From: Pseudoips prasinana
Lineage: Eukaryota > Arthropoda > Insecta > Lepidoptera > Nolidae
Direction: 5' to 3'
Assembly: GCA_951640165.1 (NCBI GenBank)
Contig: OX621238.1
Coordinates: 29,970,001-30,034,000, forward strand
DNA: 64,000 nt
In this document: positions 20,502 through 29,200 of the stretch, in pieces
Layout of the letters: each line of letters starts with the position of its first letter
Numbering within the stretch: position 1 is the first letter of the stretch
The notes under the pieces: generated by a model
What the model saw: the letters and a program-made list of their open reading frames with translations, nothing else
What the model was told of the DNA's origin: nothing
Databases searched by the model: none
Translations under genes and position numbers: made by a program

Positions 20502-22622
20502 TTACACCTCCATGGACACCCCATCGGGGCCAGAGCCCGGATCGTTGGACCGCGACGATGTAGGAGCGGACGTGGCAGGACGTCCCACTCCCTTTCTCTT
20601 GGGCGGCGTGCACCTACCACTGCCCAGGCGATGGTTTGCCGGCCTGCCAAGGTCGGCACACACTACGCAGTGAGGGGCGCGCGCCGTGCATTCCTTCGCC
20701 TTGTGGCCCTGTTGGCCACAGACGAAGCACGACGCGCTCCGGTCGCACCCTGTGCACCGAACCCTGACGTGCCCCTTCTCCAGGCAGCGGTAGCACTGGA
20801 GAGCTCTGGGTGGAAGCGCCACCACCCGGACCGACATCCAGCCCACTAGTACCCGGCCGATTGCCGCTAATTTGCGGGCGGCCACTAGTGGGCACCGAAC
20901 CCACACCGAACCTAAACCCGACGGGGAGAACCGAATTTCGCCGACCTTTACGTCGGCGACGGCACATCCCCCCGCCGTGGCTAAAGTTTCTGCCACTTCG
21001 GTGGAGTCGGCGGAGTCGTCCAGGTCCATCACCCGGAGCTCTCCCATTGCGACTGGGTGCGCCACCACCGCACCCGTCTCGGCTAAGGCTTCCCTTAGCC
21101 GAGTAGTCAGGGCCTCCGCCTTCGCGGAACCCTCTGGACCAGGGATCCTCAAAATGAGGCCCCCGGTCAGGGCCCTCTTAGGGCGAAGGCCCGCCTCCAA
21201 GCCAAGGTCCTTTAACTGGACCTTGGTCCTCGCCACCTTCATGACCTCAGCCATGGTAGTGGCCGAGGTCGATGGCAGGTTGATCGTCACTGCCGCGGAC
21301 GGAGGAGGTCGCGGCAGCCCGATCGGCCTCTTTGGAGGCGGAGGTGGCGGCGGCCGATTCTGCCGGGCAGCCTTTGCCCTGGCCTTTCGGCCAACCACCT
21401 GGGCCCATGAGCCCTCGGCGGGTGGCGGCGGCGCAGTCGGCGCCGGCCTTGCCGTGGCCCGAGCCGCAGCAGCTTCCGCAGCGGCAGCCCGTTGTTTCCG
21501 CCCACCCCGCTTCGCGGTGGGTGGCACCTGGGGCGGCGCTGCGCTCCCAGCGAGCGACGGGCGGATGGCCCTGCCCGGGAAGATCTCCGCCATGACATCT
21601 TGACGCATCTGGACCAGACGCTGGTCCCAGATGCGCCCCATCTCGCGCATTTTGCGGTCTAATATGGCCGCAAACCTGTCTTCCGGCGAGACGTAATCTT
21701 CCCGGGCAGGGATAGAGGGAGGAGCATCTAAATTGCTCCTCCGAGTTATCCGGGCTGGTTGCGGCGGCGGTGGAGCGCGGACAACCGGTGCCGGCGGTAG
21801 AGAAGGTCTCAACGACGGCGGCGGCGACCGCGGAGCAGGTGGTAACGGCCGGGATGGCGAAGGCAATGGCGGAAAAGCCGCGACCTCTCTACCGCGAAGC
21901 TCCGCCATCTCCGCAGACATAGCGGCCACGCGCGCCTCCAGGGAGGCGAGCTGGGAGCGCAGCCTCTGGTTTTCCAGCTCTAGTAAGCTACCGCTGGTCC
22001 TCCCGTGTAACTCAGCCGCGGCCGCCTGAGCTTTCCGCGCCGCAAGACGTAGGACACGCACGAAATTTCCCTTTAGGTTCCGGGACGTGTCCGCCACCTT
22101 CTCAACCGCCGCCAGTGACTCCTGTATGACTGCCCCCAGGTCGGCTGAGGGCTGCTGGCGTAGCTCCTCTACCAGGTCCTCGACCCGGGGCAGTCGGCAC
22201 TTGCTTTTGGTGTTAACTGGACCCTGAGAGGGGTCCAGTATAAACGCCAATTCCACGTCATCATCGTCATTTTCATCCACACTTAATTTGGAGCGAAGCA
22301 CCTTGTTTCCGCTTTGCCCGGCGGGGCTTTTTCGCTTACGGGTACCCTCGCGGCTGCACACCGACTCCATCGACACAGCGGACCTGATGGAGCTATCGCT
22401 CTCCGTGCCCGCTTGTTCCCGCGATGCTCCAGAAACCGGAGTGGCCGGCCGGGAAAAGGTCCCCCTGACCTTCTTGACGGCCTTCGTCTTTTTTGCAGCC
22501 TTTGCTGCCATCTCGTCTTCTACTGCGGGGTGCACTACACCTGACACACCCGCTAGCACCTCAGGAGTTAAGGCAGAAACCTTAACTATCGGTTGGGCAT
22601 TTTTTTTATTTAATGGATCCAT
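20502..22622 (-). CDS. LINE ORF1: gag-like nucleic-acid-binding protein
   Basis: A protein of 706 residues starting at a clear ATG (MDPLNKK). The middle is rich in Ala, Pro and Arg, with long proline runs. Near 210-245 there is a leucine/alanine heptad-like stretch that could be a coiled coil. Three zinc knuckles lie at the C-terminus: C-x2-C-x4-H-x4-C at 610-623 and 632-645, and a wider C-x2-C-x8-H-x6-C at 652-671. That is the arrangement of R1-clade ORF1 proteins, which bind element RNA and form the ribonucleoprotein. It ends MEV-TAA in the same frame as ORF2. The frame is uninterrupted, supporting a young copy. Antisense open frames over it are composition artefacts. Confidence 0.93.
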   Translation of the reverse strand: MDPLNKKNAQPIVKVSALTPEVLAGVSGVVHPAVEDEMAAKAAKKTKAVKKVRGTFSRPATPVSGASREQAGTESDSSIRSAVSMESVCSREGTRKRKSPAGQSGNKVLRSKLSVDENDDDDVELAFILDPSQGPVNTKSKCRLPRVEDLVEELRQQPSADLGAVIQESLAAVEKVADTSRNLKGNFVRVLRLAARKAQAAAAELHGRTSGSLLELENQRLRSQLASLEARVAAMSAEMAELRGREVAAFPPLPSPSRPLPPAPRSPPPSLRPSLPPAPVVRAPPPPQPARITRRSNLDAPPSIPAREDYVSPEDRFAAILDRKMREMGRIWDQRLVQMRQDVMAEIFPGRAIRPSLAGSAAPPQVPPTAKRGGRKQRAAAAEAAAARATARPAPTAPPPPAEGSWAQVVGRKARAKAARQNRPPPPPPPKRPIGLPRPPPSAAVTINLPSTSATTMAEVMKVARTKVQLKDLGLEAGLRPKRALTGGLILRIPGPEGSAKAEALTTRLREALAETGAVVAHPVAMGELRVMDLDDSADSTEVAETLATAGGCAVADVKVGEIRFSPSGLGSVWVRCPLVAARKLAAIGRVLVGWMSVRVVALPPRALQCYRCLEKGHVRVRCTGCDRSASCFVCGQQGHKAKECTARAPHCVVCADLGRPANHRLGSGRCTPPKRKGVGRPATSAPTSSRSNDPGSGPDGVSMEV

Positions 22623-22852
22623 AAAAAACTTCTTTAATGGCGTTCACCAACCCAATTCCCCACCCTCCACCGAGCCCTCAAAGGGGATGCTTTAGAAGCA
22701 CCAGGGATATTGGGCGGTATAGCCATGGGATTATGCCAATCTGCGAGACCTCCAACGCGAACCGATACTGGACAGCCCAACGTCCAGCACGACGCGCGCC
22801 TTCGTCTGCAGACCGGCACACGGCGCCAGCCCAGACGCCACCTGCAGTTACG
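22623..22852 (-). promoter_or_regulatory. 5' UTR of the R1-clade LINE, probable internal promoter
   Basis: The 230 bases upstream of ORF1, on the minus strand, start CGTAACTGCAGGTGGCGTCT directly at the target duplication. LINEs of this clade generally carry an internal promoter in this position. I see no TATA box, and specific elements cannot be placed by eye. Confidence 0.5.
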
Positions 22853-22870
22853 CCAAGTGTAGACGATCCT
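22853..22870. repeat. Target site duplication, right copy
   Basis: Perfect copy of the 18 bases at 16958-16975, immediately beyond the 5' end of the LINE. Confidence 0.95.
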
Positions 22871-23814
22871 ACAAAAACAAAAGTTTCCTTCCGAAAATAA
22901 CGTAAAAATGGATTTGATATTGTGTACCTATAATAAAAGAAGGGTCAGGTGGCAATTTTACTGTAGTCCAAAAGATTCTCACTTAATATAAAATTATATT
23001 TTCTTCTGGTACATTTTTATCACATTTTATCTAAACGTTTACAGTTTACATCGCTTTTATGTACACTTTAACATTGTAGATGTTTATCGGTATAATTAAT
23101 CAGTAATTATTTAAATCATGTATCAATGTACTGAAGAAATCTGATTCTCTAGCTGAACTTTGATCACTCAGTTTCTATTTATTTTATTGTATAAATTTGA
23201 CTATATATGATTATAATTTAGCATTGACTACTCCCTTATAACATGTGGAACTGTTGGAATTCAATAAAAAACCGATTTTAAAATATTTTAGTTTACCTCA
23301 TAAAACAAATCTTATATAAGGTGAATTCAAGAAAACGAATTTTTATTTATTCTTTTATCGTTTTATTTAAAGGAATGTTGTTTCATTTTGTGACGTTTCA
23401 ATTTGTTACGTTTTCACAAAAGGATTTCCGCCTAGATGAACCTGGTGTTAGTAGGTCAAATAATATTACAGTATTTTTATAGCCAAATTAATTTAACACG
23501 GCTTGTTTGTTTTAAAAATGAGGTATGTTTATATTCTCAATTCAAACTGGGTTATTACTTAAAGTGTTTACATAAAGGGTAAAATATTCGTGGTTATATG
23601 TATGGTTTATATATATATAATTCTCTAGTAGTATTCTCTAGTACAGTACAGTTTTTTGTCTACAGGGCAAAACTGTGGTTGACGAATATAAATCTATACA
23701 TATAATAAAATCGTAGAGAAGTCAAAACTGTACATTGAATATTTTTTAAAAGGATACTTAAGGCGTGATCTACGATCGATATCGAAGCCAAAAATATAAT
23801 TTTTAGAATTTTTA
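22871..23814. other. AT-rich DNA without recognised gene
   Basis: This resumes the AT-rich composition seen left of 16950, consistent with a pre-insertion site interrupted by the LINE. No gene or named repeat is visible. Confidence 0.5.
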
Positions 23815-24016
23815 TCTATTTATCTGTTTGGCTGTATGTATGTCCGGGCTAAACTCAAAAAGTACTGCATGGATTTACTTCAAATTTGCATGTATATTAA
23901 CTAAGAGGTTGGGTCAACATATAGGGAAATAACATATTATCACGCTATCACCTTCGGGGGAGGAGCTGTGATAATTCATAAAGTTTAACGCGGGTAAAAC
24001 CGTAGGGCACAGCTAG
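23815..24016 (+). mobile_element. Helitron-like non-autonomous element, 3' part
   Basis: The 3' end reads GTTTAACGCGGGTAAAACCG...GGGCACAGCTAG followed by T. A GCGG..CCG(C/T) hairpin a few bases before a terminal CTAG fits Helitron 3' ends (hairpin plus CTRR before host T). The same ending is at 33478, 56225 and 57340. The 5' boundary is unclear and there is no ORF. Confidence 0.5.
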
Positions 24017-24161
24017 TTATTTAATACGTATAATTTGATGTTGCGTATTGACAGTACACTTAATACTTAAAATATTGAGACGGAAACCGCAATGCAATAC
24101 AATTTATGGCGGTTTTTTATGTCTTTTTTTATTATATGTTAAAAGTTTATTTAATTTTATG

Positions 24162-24165
24162 GTAT
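24162..24165. repeat. LTR element target duplication (GTAT), left
   Basis: GTAT precedes the 5' LTR here, and GTAT follows the 3' LTR at 29197-29200. A 4-bp duplication is usual for Gypsy-type integration. It is short, so chance cannot be excluded on its own, but it falls exactly at both LTR edges. Confidence 0.8.
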
Positions 24166-24452
24166 TGTTAGGAACTTTGAAGGCTGGCAATGAATCACGT
24201 GGGACTTTGCCTATATAAGGCTCAGTCGGCCGATGCCTCTCTCTCTTTTCGGGCCCAGACGTCGTTGCGTGCGGAAGCTCTGCTGGATTACGTAACGATT
24301 TATTTCAAACCTAAGTGTAGTTTAATGCAGTGATTACTGTAATTATCGTTATAAGTGATTTGTCATAAGAAAATTGTTGTTGATTTCTAATTATTTATTC
24401 TGAAGTGTGAATAAACCTTTTTTTTATAATAAAATCCTTTTAATTCCTAAAA
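24166..24452 (+). repeat. 5' LTR
   Basis: Starts TGTTAGGAAC and ends TTCCTAAAA, so the ends form a short inverted repeat around TTAGGAA. Within it lie CACGTG (24197-24202), a TATA box TATATAAGG (24212-24220) and a poly(A) signal AATAAA (24410-24415), in the order expected of U3-R-U5. The final bases are AA rather than the canonical CA in both LTRs. Confidence 0.92.
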
Positions 24453-24840
24453 TCAGAATTGGTATAAAGAACCCAAGTGCTGCTTGTTGCCATCCAAATT
24501 TAATAAGATCTAACCTCGTGTTACTTTCATTTGTCATTTTCTTAAGACAAATCAACCACGTTGTGTAATGGTGTTGTGAAATTCCAACGCCGCTGCGTAT
24601 GTCGTGTAGTCGAGTGCGAAAGGTATAGCGATGTGCCGATGTGAGCCACGTCAGTCAAAAAAATAATTACATCTAATAAAGAACGTGATAGCAACTGCCA
24701 ACAGCAGTCTCGTTCTCAAATGAACGAATGAATAACCAATCACGTAAGCGTGTTCATTCGAGTTCTGTTTGTCTAAAACTGGACGATTAGTTTCAAAACG
24801 ATCGAAAATAATTTTAGATCTACCACAATAAAATTAACAG

Positions 24841-25007
24841 AAAATGTGGGTACTTCGGCTACTCACGCAATTGTTGACCCGATTCAGTCGATGGTTAGTC
24901 GTTCGTTTCCTTTAGAGCCTGTAGCCACTAATGGTTTAACCGTTGCCGAGTGTATTAACTGTGAGCACAGTCTACGAAGTGTACACAAGTGTGTTTTGTT
25001 TTTGTAA
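24841..25007 (+). pseudogene. Possible gag remnant of the LTR element
   Basis: About 55 codons stay open in one frame just downstream of the 5' LTR leader, preceded by a pyrimidine-poor AACAG. I recognise no domain. Position alone suggests a gag remnant, so this is a weak call. Confidence 0.2.
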
Positions 25008-25678
25008 ATTTTTGTATTGTGTGATTTACGTAAGTAGATACAATTTTATTGTTTTGTTTGTGAAATACCGCCTATGTATTTCACGTGGCCAATCAAGACT
25101 TTCTTGAAAGGTGGATCCCATATCAGGGCGTGAAACCATTTATTTAGTTTGTCGCACGGTAGTTTGCGATATTCCGGTGAAGCAGTGAAAGCCTCTTAGG
25201 CTAACCGATTCGTCATGTGAAAATAAAAGGTAGTTTGTGATGTGTGTACGAATTACGAACTAAGCTCGATCGGTAGATGTCGTAGTGTTGACAGCTGTCG
25301 CCAGCGCCGCTCATTATCGTGTGCATTGCATGATAGCCATGGTATATAGCTGTAGGTGTTGACCACCGCTGAGGAATGTAACCTTAAACGGTTGACATCA
25401 CGGTGTTGTATAAAATGTCATGCCGTTGTTTTGTGCCTAATGAGTGAGAAGCTGAAAAGCCTATGATACAAGGTTTCGACAAAGCTTACTAAGTAACACT
25501 TGACATTCTTATCATTTTTTTAATTTAATACTCAATGTGTTTGAGTGTGTGTGTGCATTCTACAATGTAAATGAGTTGTTATTTAAAACCTAGTAGGTAT
25601 AATAGCAGTGCACGTTCTCAAGCTACTTCTTAGCAGCGGAGTTATCAACATAAGTTTGAAGTCATCCTCTGAAGTTTG

Positions 25679-25862
25679 ACTGCACGTGTGGCGCAGTGGT
25701 TAAGATCATCGCCTTGTCATTCAATGACCCGGGTTCGATTCCCGTAAATTGCGTAAACTGTTTGTATGAATCATTAGTGGTTGTACTCTGGATGTGTTTT
25801 GTGTACGTGAATGATATGTTCGTCATTGTGTAATTATGTTTTGTAAAAGACAAGGTCATACG
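25679..25862 (+). repeat. SINE B inside the LTR element
   Basis: The head TGCACGTGTGGCGCAGTGGT has a clean A box. The B box GGGTTCGATTCCCG follows at the expected distance, and the body includes the GTGTACGTGAATGATATG-like tail shared with 6080-6245. If other copies of this LTR family carry it, the SINE was mobilised as cargo. Confidence 0.75.
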
Positions 25863-27010
25863 GAGTACAAACGTTTCACAAAGGTGAGAACAGAATCGTG
25901 TAAGCAATCTGAAGACAAGTGAGTTATGGTCAGGTGAGGCCGAGTCCGAGAAAGGTGGTTTGGTATAAGTTTTCCTGCCACAAAAAGTCTGACTTCCACC
26001 ATTATCTTATAGAAGTGATTTTTATAATTACTGTTTTAGTGCTCTGAAATATACCGAGTTTTAATGTGATCTAATACCGCGTATTGCGCGTTGGTGCATT
26101 GTTTCTAGGATTTTGATTTCTAAAGGGGATAATGTTGCCAAATGCTGATAACGCTGAAGTTGTATTAATCAGATTTCCAAGCCTTTTAATTGGGCACAGA
26201 TAACCCAGACAGCGGACGACTTAATTCAATAGCTTTAGTGTGGTAGTTTGGAGGCAAGTACGTAAAACTTGATGATCTTTTGTATTTACCGATACAATCC
26301 GGTAGGAGAGGAACCCAGGCGGTTCTTGTGTAACATTAAGGGATCTCTGTTGAGACTTTAGTGCGACGAACGTCAGCATGCAGTACTGGCAAAAACTGGC
26401 TCCCTTATTTTGAAGTACTTTTGGCTCCACGTACTTCCATGTGATTGTAAATTGACTTTCATTAAATGTAACTAAAAGAGTTCACGTATGGGGTGTACTC
26501 TTTGTAAATAAATTTTCTTAGTCCACAGCGAGGTTTGATCTATAAATGTGTGGACCGTTGAAGGTGTTCAGTATACTGCCAAGCGGTCTTCATGAGCGTG
26601 CGTTGTTCAGTGGCAGTAATGACAAAACTGTGCAGGCTGCGGCCAGTACATGGTGTCGTGGCGAGGTTTGAAGCAATTTGTCGGAAAGTATACTTTGCAT
26701 TGTTCTAAGAAATGTATCCTAAGTACCCAATATCAGCCTTTTACCCCTTGGGAAAGTATCAAACCAATTTAAGTTTTAGAACTGAGAACTTTAATTCTTC
26801 CCATTGGTTAAGATGAAACTACGCCAATCTTTTGTGTGTAGTACGTGACGTGGCCGTGTAACCAACCGCGATGCGTTAGGTAAAATAACCAGAGGCTGCA
26901 CGAGACTTCATATTACAGACAATCGAACTAATATATATAAGGACGAGTAATTTAACCGGAATAGACATCCTACTCGTGAGTTAAAACTTATCGAACTTGT
27001 TTTTGTAATC

Positions 27011-27211
27011 ATGTATGTTCAGTCTACAGAAAAGCTGGTCAGTTGGACACGTGGTCTTTACAAAGTGACCAAGGTCTTGCAGAGCGGTCGTTATGAGCTG
27101 AAGCTACGCTCACGGGAGACAAGACTGCGCAAGTGGCTGTGCAATGAACGGTGCCCGGAGTCATGCGCTGCATTCTTCGAGACTGAGTTCAACTATTTTA
27201 TCCTAACCTGA
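27011..27211 (+). pseudogene. Integrase C-terminal remnant (Gypsy-type)
   Basis: A 66-residue frame has a GLYKVTKVL segment about 15 residues in, followed by GRYEL. This is the pattern of the chromodomain-like C-terminal end of Gypsy-type integrases. It lies upstream of the reverse transcriptase/RNase H remnants, whereas in Gypsy elements integrase follows RNase H. The interior therefore appears rearranged. No catalytic integrase core remains nearby. Confidence 0.5.
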
Positions 27212-27332
27212 CGTAAACTTTGCATGTGGTCTTGCTTGTCATTATCCTGTAAGTACACCTAATTTCCTTAGTGTTAGTATAACACACATTTGATCAACAT
27301 ACAAGTAGTGTTATCACAATACAAACCAAAGT

Positions 27333-27698
27333 TAGCCAGTTACTTGGTCTAGCTGGTTATTCTCGCAGATATATAAAGGGTTACACCACTGAATCTACTT
27401 GTATTTCCAAACTAACCCAAGAGTGTTGAGTTTTTGCCCCCTAAGTGCCCCTGAAGTTCACGTAAGCTCAGCGCTGGTTATGTAGCGGTTCTCATTCAAG
27501 CTTATATTGACTGACTATGAGAAACGTGTAGCAGTCCACTACAGTGCAGTGACTCCAGACGTGAAGGGCAAACATAACTCCTACGAGCTAGAAAACTCTT
27601 GTTGTACTAAAAATGTTCCAAAACTTTGTCGTTATCATGTTGGTGCCGGTAAGAGAGTTGAACTCATCTTAAAGCACTTTTCCGATAAGGACATATAG
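27333..27698 (+). pseudogene. Reverse transcriptase thumb / RNase H remnant
   Basis: Around 27340 the translation LLGLAGYSRRYIKGY is the hallmark of the region joining reverse transcriptase to RNase H in Gypsy-type pol. A frame at 27507-27698 contains KHNSYELE, matching the conserved K.H.YELE region of RNase H. Stops between these pieces and the missing catalytic YxDD motif show it is dead. Confidence 0.6.
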
Positions 27699-27934
27699 CA
27701 CATTGTTTAATCCGCATGTATATGATGAGTGTACCCGGAGCAGCTTTTTCTAGCTCGGTGTTCGGGATCGATTTCAATTGGCAATATATGTAACCTAAAA
27801 TACATCGTTCGAGCGGGCAAGCTGTTCAAGCAAGTTGTATGGGAACGGTTCTTGGTATGATCCGTGTAGAGAGCGATAATGAGTCCGCTTAGTCTGATGA
27901 TCTATCTAAGATTAAATTAGTTTTAGGCGCAACT

Positions 27935-28385
27935 AAACCTTTTTAATTTTGTTTCATGTTACACGTATGAATTGTTCTTGCGTGTGAAAGAGGCGAGTAT
28001 GCGACTTACTGTTTGGAACAAACTGTCGGCGTGGCCCAGTGGCTGCCTTCGAGGCTGAAGCCCTGAAGCGTTTAATCTGGCAGGCGTGCACTTAGCGCGC
28101 GTGGCTAGCTGGCAGGAAGTCTCTACTTTGTGTTGGACAGGAAGTCCGGTACTAAGAGTTATGCCACAACTTTTGATAATACGTTTCAACCGAACCTTTT
28201 AATTTTATTTTGTTTATAGTACACTTGGCGTATGTGCGGACGGGCGCGAGCGGAAGGCAGGTCTTGCTGGTTGCTGCCGGTGCAGTCCAGTGGTGGTTCC
28301 CGAGGCTGATGTCCCGGAGTACCTGGCTTCAGCAGACGTGCGCTCCGTATGCGTGAACAGTGTAGTCAATGAGTTATTAAGTGCT
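27935..28385 (+). repeat. Imperfect internal duplication, two copies
   Basis: Copy 1 (about 27935-28130) and copy 2 (about 28195-28385) share the order: CTTTTTAATTTT leader, a GTACAC/TTACAC segment, a GCCCAGTGG/GTCCAGTGG block, CGAGGCTGA and GCAGACGTGCGC-like sequence. Divergence is high, with several indels. This duplication predates the last transposition because the LTRs are almost identical. Confidence 0.55.
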
Positions 28386-28420
28386 AGTCGCTATGGTACT
28401 ATGCACTCGGGCGTGTCGCT

Positions 28421-28600
28421 TGGCGTTTGTCGCTGTAACTTGGCGTTTGTCGCTGTAACTTGGCGTTTGTCGCTGTAACTTGGCGTTTGTCGCTGTAACT
28501 TGGCGTTTGTCGCTGTAACTTGGCGTTTGTCGCTATAACTTTGCGTTTGTCGCAATATTTGACGTTTGTCGCTATAACTTTACGTTTGTCGCTATAACTT
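28421..28600 (+). repeat. 20-bp tandem array, nine units
   Basis: The unit TGGCGTTTGTCGCTGTAACT repeats nine times without spacers. The first six units are exact or nearly so. The last three diverge (CGCAATATTT, GACGTTTGTC, TACGTTTGTC). The array is internal to the LTR element, about 310 bp from the 3' LTR. Confidence 0.95.
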
Positions 28601-28789
28601 GTTCAATTATGAGTATGACAGAAGTTTACAAGAGATGTTTGCATACATTTGAAAGCGAAGTATTTTGAGTGTATTTATCTCTGTTACGAGAGTGATTGCC
28701 TGTTTGAGTGCCTTGAGTGCGAGGTGGATGACTGAATAGGCATCTTTGTGCAGTTGCCATGATAATTAACTGTTTGTTTTTTACGCAGA

Positions 28790-28910
28790 TGATGACTCTG
28801 ATGACGGTGAGCTGTCTAATGCAGTAGGAACTGGCGATCATAGCTTCGCCGTGTCTCCTGGTGGTGCTGAAAAAGCGCGGTCGTGGTCGACGCGAAGTCA
28901 GGAGAGGCCG
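28790..28910 (+). pseudogene. Acidic/Arg-rich pol C-terminal tail remnant
   Basis: A single frame of about 40 codons runs into the 3' LTR. It starts with a D/E-rich segment and ends with a Ser/Arg-rich STRSQERP-like segment, as the C-terminal tails of Gypsy-type polyproteins often do. Its end includes the purine-rich AGTCAGGAGAGG next to the LTR, which may serve as polypurine tract. Confidence 0.35.
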
Positions 28911-29196
28911 TGTTAGGAACTTTGAAGGCTGGCAATGAATCACGTGGGACTTTGCCTATATAAGGCTCAGTCGGCCGATGCCTCTCTCTCTTTTCGGGCC
29001 CAGACGTCGTTGCGTGCGGAAGCTCTGCTGGATTACGTAACGATTTATTTCAAACCTAAGTGTAGTTTAATGCAGTGATTACTGTAATTATCGTTATAAG
29101 TGATTTGTCATAAGAAAATTGTTGTTGATTTCTAATTATTTATTCTGAAGTGTGAATAAACCTTTTTTTATAATAAAATCCTTTTAATTCCTAAAA
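28911..29196 (+). repeat. 3' LTR
   Basis: Matches the 5' LTR throughout by eye except for one T fewer in the T-run after the poly(A) signal. It is followed directly by the right GTAT duplication. Confidence 0.92.
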
Positions 29197-29200
29197 GTAT

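Larger units (their letters stand above)
16976..22852 (-). mobile_element. Full-length R1-clade non-LTR retrotransposon
   Basis: This is a 5877-bp LINE on the minus strand. In order it has a 5' UTR of about 230 bp, a gag-like ORF1 with three zinc knuckles, an ORF2 with endonuclease and reverse transcriptase, a 3' UTR of about 350 bp and 29 terminal A residues. Perfect 18-bp target duplications flank it. It is far more GC-rich than the AT-rich surroundings, so it is foreign in composition to its site. The domain order, APE-type endonuclease and C-terminal CCHC motif fit the R1 clade (R1, TRAS, SART, Waldo). The target here is neither 28S rDNA nor a telomeric repeat. Intact ORFs, an unmutated duplication and a long A tail point to a recent insertion that could still be a source copy. 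Confidence 0.95.
24166..29196 (+). mobile_element. Non-autonomous Gypsy-like LTR retrotransposon
   Basis: A 5031-bp element has LTRs of 287 and 286 bp, flanked by GTAT duplications. The LTRs differ only in one T-run (8 versus 7), implying recent insertion. The 4.46-kb interior has no long ORF. It carries only remnants of Gypsy-type pol, a SINE insertion, a 20-bp tandem array and an internal duplication. The element must have been copied by proteins supplied in trans, so it resembles a large LTR derivative. A possible primer site begins TGGTAT at 24460, eight bases after the LTR; I cannot match it confidently to a tRNA. Confidence 0.9.

Noticed and set aside
20872..21603. 243-codon plus-strand frame over ORF1
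   Set aside because: Antisense shadow of the Ala/Pro/Arg-rich gag-like ORF1; glycine/alanine-rich by composition.
25679..25750. Possible functional tRNA gene with good A and B boxes
   Set aside because: It continues into a SINE body shared with two other loci and lacks a proper acceptor stem.
28421..28600. CRISPR-like array
   Set aside because: Units abut without unique spacers, and the sequence is animal DNA inside an LTR element; it is a tandem repeat.
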